Shown piece after piece: positions 56,790 to 64,000 of a DNA stretch of 64,000 bases (within the stretch, counting starts at the first letter, position 1; each line of letters begins with the position of its first letter). The stretch lies in assembly GCA_964023275.1 (NCBI GenBank), contig OZ029918.1, forward strand, positions 14,020,355-14,084,354. Direction: 5' to 3'. The stretch is from Norana najaformis (taxonomy: Eukaryota > Annelida > Clitellata > Crassiclitellata > Hormogastridae). The notes below the pieces were generated by a model. It ran no database searches, was not told the origin of the DNA, and was given only the letters and a program-made list of their open reading frames with translations. Position numbers and translations under genes: made by a program.

Positions 56790-57300
56790 CTGAAACAGAC
56801 AGTGGGACAATTGTATTTATCCATCTAACTCCTCGTCCATCCGACCTTCCATCCATCAATCCATCCAACCATCCAAACAACCAACCGACTGAGCAACTGG
56901 CCATCAACCCGTTCATCCATCCGTTTGTCCGTCCACCCCTCATCCACCGACCATCTATCCTGCCGTCCATCCGTCAGTCGGTAGTTGCAACGAACTCAAC
57001 TATAATCGGGCACTGACGGTCATCTGGTGCATATAATAACCAACGTTAAGGTGATTTTACAGGTGAGCACCCGATCAGAAGTAAGAAGAGAGTGACATCA
57101 AAAGGATTGGAGCGGCCTTCGATTGAGAAAAAAGGAATTCTAACAGTTGTGGAAAAGGCTAAGCTCAACTGACGGCAGAGATATAGACAGAGAAAGAGAA
57201 TGAGTGAGAGAAGCGATGATAATATGGAAGGACAAATGCGAATTTTTCCTACATCAATGTCTCTTTCTGTCGTTCTGTGTTAATGTTTCGTTAATTCCAG

Positions 57301-57391
57301 CTGGGGTGAAATGTCCCGAAATAGAAAAACATGTAGCCCTTCTCAGCAACAGTCTACCTGTAAATTTACCTGAACGGATGGCTGGCTATTA
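57301..57391 (+). CDS. Possible orphan exon with a sushi-like start
   Basis: After acceptor TTCGTTAATTCCAG the plus frame reads AGVKCPEIEKHVALLSNSLP, then VNLPERMAGY and stop. The V-K-C-P-x-I beginning resembles the first strand of a complement control (sushi) domain and the phase would suit one, but the rest of the domain is absent. Could be a broken exon of an extracellular gene related to the one at 58231, or chance. Confidence 0.2.
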
Positions 57392-57817
57392 AATGTGTGA
57401 ATATCAATCTGTCCGTGTATGATGCTGCGCTGTAGATTTTTGTTGTTATTACATCGACAGCCGCAGGACACGTTATTATCAAAACCCTCTGTCTGTCTGT
57501 TTGTCTGTCTGTCTGTATGTCTTAACTTGAGTATATGTGTACGTGTGCTCATAATGCTAACGCGTGTAATCTTGTGTATATAATTATTATGTTTTAGTGT
57601 TGCTCTACTTATCGTCGTTGTTATGGTTGTCGTCGTCATCATAGTGTCCCATTTTATTGTCTTCATTGTTCTCTTTAGTGATAAAATTTATCATCGTCGG
57701 AGTTACATGAAAGCGACTAATAGTCTTTGAATGATAATTGCCTACTGCAGGAAGAGAATTATGACGTCCATGCACACGTGTAGGCCTATGTGTGTGGGCG
57801 CATCGCACTTTTCCTAC

Positions 57818-57860
57818 CTGTCCCTTGTTTTGCCACAGGTGTGTCCTTCCTCCGGTACAC
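57818..57860 (-). CDS. Acidic-protein gene, candidate exon 1 or internal exon (43 bp)
   Basis: Minus strand: acceptor TTTGTCTAATTGCAG before 57860, donor GGGACAG|GTAGGA after 57818. Entered in phase 0 it reads VYRRKDTPVAKQGT and leaves in phase 1, matching exon 2. The basic YRRK stretch would suit the inner face of a membrane segment. Both splice sites are strong but the exon is tiny, and the exon before it was not identified; a good donor ATC|GTAAGT near 58023 on the same strand is a candidate for its end. Confidence 0.4.
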
Positions 57861-58230
57861 CTGCAATTAGACAAATACAAGCGCCTAGATATAGGGCTTC
57901 GCAGACAGTTACTCCGCTGAGGATATGCGCTGGAGATATGACACCCCAAAGATGAGCCAAGTTGAGCTGAATGAAGGAGTTTAACGAAATTAACCAATGT
58001 ATCGCCGCTGAACAAAACTTACGATTATTATCTGGTCCTTTGCCGCACCCGTCAACAAATAACACGAATAATAATAATAATGGTAATAACAATGATAATA
58101 ATACGAGACGCGAGAGAATCTAGCTATCGAGCCTTTATTAAGCTAAACGCCTATTAGTGACACCAGTATTGGTCGAAGCCGTCTGAAGCATTCTGGAGTT
58201 AACCACACAGAACTTAAAAACGAAGCAACG

Positions 58231-58285
58231 ATGTGTTGGCACCTTGCTTTGGTGATTAAGCTATGGTTCTTATTCATATCTCAGG
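58231..58285 (+). CDS. Secreted cysteine-rich gene, exon 1 (signal peptide)
   Basis: ATG at 58231 in context CAACGATGT opens 18 codons, MCWHLALVIKLWFLFISQ, a typical short signal peptide with a hydrophobic core and a polar end. The exon stops at CAGG|GTAAAT with one base of the next codon (phase 1). The following exon at 58922 begins with the two bases that complete Gly. This joint explains why no long frame starts here. Confidence 0.6.
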
Positions 58286-58921
58286 GTAAATATGTCTAGA
58301 ATTTCCTTTTAAGTCTTTCACGACATTGAAATCTTGTCTAAATTAACCTGATCTAAAGTTAACTGACATGTCTATTCTATTCTACCCTATTCAAACTGTT
58401 CCAAATCAATACAATACCACGCAATGCAATACATTGCAATACAATACAATACATCCAATCGCATCTATTCTATTCTCTTCTACTCTATTCTATTCTAGTT
58501 CTACTCAAATTTTATTGCATTTTATTACGTAAAATTAAAGCCTGGCGGCCAGAGTGAAGTCTAACCTAAAGCCTTGTGTTAGTTGCTCAGTGTTAGTGGT
58601 TTATGTGCACTAAGTTCTGATAATCTGCAAACCAACACATATTTTCTCTTATTTTCGCCATTCAATTGATCGACTAATTTTCTGTTGATAATTGGAGCAT
58701 AACAATTCAGAACATTAACCAGTTATAATGAAATAATCGTGCTATTGATACATAGGATGCATAAATAACAGCGTTCACAATGAGTAAGGTGTTAGTAGGA
58801 TATCTAAAATATGTTGTAGCATGTGTTTAGCAGTCTGGCCTGCCCTGAATTACACAGATGAATTATACGGATGAGGTCAAAGGTCTATATTTAGGGTACA
58901 TTTATTTTCTTTTTATTGCAG
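58286..58921 (+). other. Intron 1 of the secreted cysteine-rich gene
   Basis: AT-rich, 636 bases, with GTAAAT at its start and TTTTCTTTTTATTGCAG at its end. It contains a degenerate TATTC/CAATA pentanucleotide stretch at about 58375-58505. Confidence 0.6.
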
Positions 58922-59338
58922 GTCTAGCCACCAGCGGTGGTGACATGTGCTCTAGTATCACTGGTACATTTTCTCAAGAAGAACACAATCTTAGCTTGGC
59001 TATAAAAAACATCTCCACTATACCAGACCAATGTTTTGGTCAAATTATCAAAAATTCCACCATCGCCGCATGTCTATATTTCGAGTGTTTTTATGCCAAT
59101 CAAGGAATGATTGCAAGCTGGATCAGTGTTTTTGTATCAAAGTTGACTCAACATTACCCCCCCCCCCCGTGCACCTCTCCATCCATTCAGTTGCCTTGCA
59201 TAGCAAGCAGTTATGAAATTCATTTATGTCAGACTTCAACGAATTTTACACTAAACCTGCAAACGGAACCTTTAAGTAGCTGTAGCAACTGGCCTACTGG
59301 AAAAGTATTAGATTTCAATATTCAGCTGAGAACAACTG
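58922..59338 (+). CDS. Secreted cysteine-rich gene, exon 2 (extracellular domain)
   Basis: The 417-bp exon lies between acceptor TTTTTATTGCAG and donor CAACTG|GTAAGT, phase 1 at both ends as is usual for extracellular modules. It encodes 139 residues with eight cysteines and four N-glycosylation sequons (NLS, NIS, NST, NFT), consistent with a secreted or surface protein. Recognisable pieces include LATSGGDMCSSITGTFSQ, IAACLYFECFYANQGMIASW and PPPPCTSPSIQLPCIASS. It is not an Ig, EGF, lectin or CCP module as far as I can tell. A run of 12 C (59157-59168) lies inside the codons YPPPPC. Further exons downstream were not identified. Confidence 0.6.
59157..59168 (+). repeat. 12-C homopolymer inside a coding exon
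   Basis: The run encodes the Pro residues of HYPPPPCTS. Homopolymers of this length are prone to slippage; gain or loss of one C would frameshift the exon. Confidence 0.9.
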
Positions 59339-59800
59339 GTAAGTAGCATGGCTTCAGTGCATGCACTTATCACAATGTTGCCACGCCTGTTGGTGTACTC
59401 GATAACTCTTTGCAAGGCGTTCAAATAATAATCCAATCTAATATCATATAATCTAATAATTTCTGATTAAACTACATTTTGACTGCTGCTGAAGCTACAT
59501 TGTGTAAATGTACATGTTTTCTATAGCGACGCTGCTCATTTTTTAATGAATTTATCGGGTGAGATCTTTCACCACCGCTACCCATTTGAATGGGCGCCAC
59601 TCCGGTAAGGGCCCCGAGTGCCCACCGTGCTAACCCGAAAATAAAATCTCTAAAATGTAGTCACCTGTCGTTATGCGAACCCTTTTAGCGTTAGCATAAT
59701 ACTAGAAGTTGACTGTAGGTGACACTAAATTTCTCTAACTATAACTCTCTGCAATAATTTCAATCTACTTATCTTTGCAAACTCTTTACCATCCAATAAC
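59339..59800. other. Intron or flank containing an inverted partial repeat A
   Basis: Starts with the GTAAGT donor of exon 2. At 59547-59612 the left half of repeat A is present in inverted orientation (TTATCGGGTGAGATCTTTC). Nothing else recognised. Confidence 0.5.
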
Positions 59801-59804
59801 CTCG

Positions 59805-60250
59805 CTCCACCTAGTCATCCTCTTACCTCACTATTGCCGGTCCACCGTAACTATTCATCTTAATTTCTGTAGCCGATCCATAATACCACAATGCCCTTCG
59901 ACTCTGCAACGATCTCCCTCCTAAATTTCGCAAGTTCTCAATTTCTCTACCCCTTCTGTCGTTCACCCACAATCATCTGTCTCAAGCCCCCCTATTTATT
60001 ACTCCTCAGGCATTCCATTAAAAACTGGTCTCGCCTTTCAATTTATCTTAACTTGATCCATCCAATCTGCCGCCTTCCCATTTCTCTCAATCTAAACACA
60101 ACCCACCGTAACAGCTCCTCTTTCCCCTTTTCTCTGGTCTTCTGGCAACCGGATTTTATTTTTCTTGTGGCATCAATGGACAACCGAATCATTACTGTCT
60201 CCGGACTAATTTTCTCGCCACCTTAAGGGATTATACCTACCTCGGGTAAA

Positions 60251-60295
<45 letters not shown>

Positions 60296-60300
60296 GTAGT
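59805..60300 (+). mobile_element. LINE 3' end (family E), copy 3, with trinucleotide tail
   Basis: ORF2 remnants around 59890-60080 are frameshifted. AACCCACCGTAACAGCTCCT (60100-60119) ties it to the copies at 20209 and 51282. It ends in a TAATAA tail at 60251-60295 that runs into TAG/CAG-type triplets to about 60385. Confidence 0.65.
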
Positions 60301-60385
60301 AGTAGTAGTATCAGCAGCAACAGTAGTAGTAGTAGTAGTAGTAGCAGAAGCAGCAGTAGTAGTAGCAGTGTAGTGATAATAATAA

Positions 60386-62351
60386 TTATTATAATAATAT
60401 CATATTTATCTCGGACATTAAGAAAAAATAATGACAGTAGCAACAACAACAAATAATGCCCAATCTTAATTTAGCCTCACCTTCTTCATGGCGTGATTTC
60501 TTCGTTCAGCGATTGTAGTCCGATGCTGCAGACTACACACCAATACACACACACACATATATATTTATTTATAAGCTTATCTGTGTATTTTATTTTATTT
60601 ATCTGTGTATTTTTACTGTGAACTAAAGCAGAGTATTTTATCTCTGATTCTAATGAACATTAGCAATGATACTGCGCATAATAACCATGAAGACGACGAT
60701 GATTATGATCATGATGACGAGGATGAGGAAGAGGGGAAGAGGAAAGAGCGAAGGAGGAGGAGGAAAGAAGGAGCAGGGAAGGAGAAGGAGAAGGAGAAAG
60801 AGAATGGCGTCGTTGAGGAGGAACGATTATAATGCCAAGGTCACGATGTAGTTATGATGATGAGCATGATATCATTCGATCGTCAGCGTGTTATTACTGT
60901 TAGTGTTTTGTTTTTCTTCTTCGTGCCTTTGAAAATAGTAATCTTTGCATCATGTACTAATGGTGATATGAACTACTAACTAGAGACAGCATAAGGTATG
61001 TCTATGTCATAAGGTAGTATGTCTAAGCGCCTTTCTTGTGTAAGCGCGATCCTATCTGTCTTTGTCAGGATGAAGCACAGGGACAAACAGCAATCCAACC
61101 GCCACACAAATGGTCAGTCTGGGTTTACAATTGTGATTCGCTATTTGCCTGCAACCATGGCCTCATCAGTTTATTAACGCAGGACTCTCTGTCCATCACT
61201 CACTCTACACCATCAAGAAATCCATTTCCTTATATTCACATCTTCTCACTGTTCACTCTTGGTTTACTATTTGTTCACTTCCTGTGCTCTCTCTCTCCCT
61301 CCCTACCTCCCTCCCTTCCTGTCTCTCTTTCTCTCTCTCTGTCTGTCTGTCTGTCTGTCTCTCTTTCAAACTCTTATGGCGGATGAGCGTATCCCTCTCC
61401 TTGTCTCTCTCCCTTTCTATCTCTGTCCCTGTTTTTTCCCTCTGTCTATCTCTCTCCCCTCCTCACATTTCACATAGGACAAGTGGCGCTTTGCAGCAAG
61501 ATCTCTCAAGAGTGGCCATTACCCCAGGCCCTGTTGGGAAAAAGTTTACGTGTATGTATGTATGTATGATGTATGTATGCATATATGTATGTATGTATGA
61601 TGTATGTATGTATGTATGTATGATGTATGTATGTATGTATGATGTATGTATGTATGTATGTATGATGTATGTATATATGTATGTATGATGTATGTATGTA
61701 TGTATGATGTATGTATGTATGTATGTATGTATGTATGTATGTATGTATGTACGATGTATGTATGTATGTATGATGTATGTATGTATGTATGTATGTATGA
61801 TGTATGTATGTATGTATGTATGTATCTATACATATGAGTATCTGGCTTTTAATATAGCGTCTATGCACGTTTTTGGTCTCTGTGTAAATGCAATGATATT
61901 GAGTGGCTAGTCAGAGACAAACTGCATGCTGTAAGCGCAATTCCTAACGGACTTTAGTAAGCAGGACGACTGATGACAGATGCACAGCAGCTCCTTCCCA
62001 TAAGCTCTATTTACTGTCTCTGACCTCTGACCTCTCTCAGCTCCTACACGTAATGTCCATTATACATTTTCAATGACAAGAAAAGCGCTACCATTCTGCT
62101 GACCAGTAAGCTCTCAGCGGCGATGCTGCCATGGCGCTTAAGCGCTAGATGTACTCGGCATTATGATCCTAGGCGGACGATTTATCTAGCGCCGTCTTCG
62201 TCGTAAAGAAAAGAGCTTATAATAGGCAATCTGTTATCAACGGGTCTTTTAATGGATGCTTATAGTTGCTCGTCGTCTCTGTCTGTCAATTGTTAGTATG
62301 TTACTATTACTACTACTACCACTACTACTACTACCACTACTACTACTACTA

Positions 62352-62391
<40 letters not shown>

Positions 62392-62408
62392 CACTACTAC
62401 TACTACTA

Positions 62409-62441
<33 letters not shown>

Positions 62442-62955
62442 TTATTATTATTATTATTAACACAAAGGATAAATCGAGTGAGTGGCAAGCACTATTATAA
62501 GCAAGGGAGAGCGCATCTCTGATGACGAGTTATAATTAGTGGCTGTTGGTCTTATTATTATTATTTTTCCCCAGGGTACATTATTATTATCATCATCAGC
62601 AGCAGCAGCAGCAGCATCATCGTTAGAGTCTTCGTCATCATCATCATTTGATATGATCCCTCCGTATTTGAAAAAACCTCTTCGGGGAAATTAAAGTGCA
62701 TGGGACGGCTGAACCTTATCAAGTTCTGGCTGAGAGAAATTGCCGCGGAAGGGGATAGCCTTAAAGCGTTGGACCGTAACTGATAGGCGGTCGAAACGTG
62801 GCATTTTAATTATTATATTCACGTTTAAATTTATTATTAATACCCAGTAGGAAAAATGAAAGGTAAGTTGCTACGAAATGGGCCTGTTTATCATAGCCTG
62901 CAGTTTCGAACCCTAAACACCGTGCTGGTTTTCATTCGTTGAGTAGCGGATAGAA

Positions 62956-63018
<63 letters not shown>

Positions 63019-63050
63019 AGAGAGAGAAAGAGAAAGGGAAAGAGAGAGAA

Positions 63051-63089
<39 letters not shown>

Positions 63090-64000
63090 GGCAGTTAAGG
63101 CCGCTGCCAATAAATCTCTGCCAAGGCCTTTAATTAGAAGACGACTGGCGGCGATATATTCCTTCGGTTGTCGTCACTTCATCGCCGTCGTCATTACAGC
63201 AGCCTCTGCAGCAGGAAAAACGACTCCCTCCGTCCCCTCCCTGCGTCCCTCAGCTGGAGGAGCAGCCAGCCAGCCAGCCAGTATCGCAGCTACAGCCAAG
63301 AGCACCACCGATGTAATTAAGACAGAAACAGACACGAGCTGCAGGATGGAAAGCAAAGCAGATGGAAAGAGAGACAGGTAGTCAGGCACAGATACCCTCG
63401 ACTGAACTTAAATAAAATAAATAGCATTATTATGCACTGATCTTCTCAATCTCTCACTCTTATCGTGTATATATATATATATATATATATAGCCTCTAAA
63501 TCATGTAAAGTGATATAAATATGACCTACGTATGCGTATGATTCTGCTATGTAATTAATTAATATTATATGGAACCATGAAGGGCCTATATTATGTTCGT
63601 GACTCAGTCTGCTACTGCCTGCTTCCGTAGACGAAACCAGTCATCCATGCTTTTATAAGTTCATTCACCATTCATCTTTCCACCATTCCATTCATCCATT
63701 CATCCGTCCATCCATCAGTCCACCGTATATTTGCTTGGATCAGAGTTTGAACACGATTTAGAGGCGACACTGCGTCGCTATGTAAATGTTTGCCTGGCCA
63801 AGACCGATGGTCAACCAGGTTAATACATCGTCAGAACGATATACTTTGGGCGACATACAAAAGGAAGGAGCAGCACAAGACACAGACAAACGACAAATAA
63901 GCACAGACAGACATAGACAGACACAAACGGACACAGACAGACATAGGCAGAACAGACAGACATAAGCAGACACAGACGGACACAGACAGGCACAAACGGA
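60386..64000. other. Non-coding right end dominated by simple repeats
   Basis: Contents: CT-rich sequence at 61280-61460; a GTAT tetranucleotide array with regular GATG interruptions at about 61551-61830; CTA/CCA trinucleotides at 62300-62458; CAG/CAT at 62590-62650; GA dinucleotide-rich stretch at 62952-63088; AT run at 63466-63490; CAGA-rich sequence from 63860. A possible acceptor CTGTCTTTGTCAG at about 61057-61069 opens a short frame, but no matching donor or phase supports it as an exon of the gene at 58231. Confidence 0.45.

Noticed and set aside
61506..61868. Long Tyr/His/Ile/Thr frames
   Set aside because: All derive from the TATG/CATA tetranucleotide array, which is open in every frame without stops.

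Overview
The window looks like nuclear DNA of an animal, most likely a marine invertebrate. Coding sequence is split by GT-AG introns, roughly 90% is non-coding, and there are many tetranucleotide and trinucleotide microsatellites, dozens of decayed LINE 3' ends, tRNA-derived SINEs and cut-and-paste transposons. There are no operons, ribosome binding sites or CRISPR arrays. I cannot fix the phylum. TMEM208 and a PRRT3/4-like protein show only that it is an animal.

Host genes, left to right: (1) the last coding exon of TMEM208, an ER membrane protein, at 655-777 (+). (2) A long open frame at 29436-31319 (+) for a multi-pass membrane protein resembling the proline-rich transmembrane proteins PRRT3/PRRT4. 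(3) A small unrecognised basic protein at 47818-48192 (-). (4) A minus-strand gene assembled here from phase-compatible exons at 57818-57860, 56427-56789, 55174-55596, 52334-52714 and 51045-51105; it encodes an acidic, Ser/Gly-rich, probably disordered protein. (5) A plus-strand gene starting at 58231, with a signal-peptide exon spliced in phase to a cysteine-rich, N-glycosylatable exon at 58922-59338. Genes 4 and 5 point away from each other. Several shorter coding-like stretches are listed with low confidence.

Mobile DNA: a 2.6-kb DNA transposon (1102-3727) has CACTGG-type terminal inverted repeats, a TAA target duplication and a broken gene with zinc-binding CxxC pairs. I read a DDE-type catalytic core in it. 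A Tc1/mariner element with most of the transposase N-terminal half missing lies at 7613-8251, and a hAT-like MITE at 10532-10792. Non-LTR retrotransposon fragments of at least four families are scattered throughout. Three belong to a family with a restriction-like endonuclease tail (35270-36235 minus; 37399-37826 and 37827-38889 plus, in tandem). One at 46216-47290 (minus) has its reverse-transcriptase active-site motif amplified into a 21-bp minisatellite. Two tRNA-derived SINEs sit near 43.9-44.5 kb.

Other structure: a 51-bp minisatellite open in several frames (6495-7100), a 25-bp minisatellite whose every unit carries a potential splice donor (56295-56427), a perfect 34-bp palindrome (15913-15946), a 524-bp inverted-repeat element (45691-46214), a 135-bp hairpin (40961-41095) and many simple repeats. 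The strongest candidates for something not yet described are the CACTGG transposon, the donor-site minisatellite, the amplified RT motif and the secreted cysteine-rich gene with a 12-C run in its coding exon.
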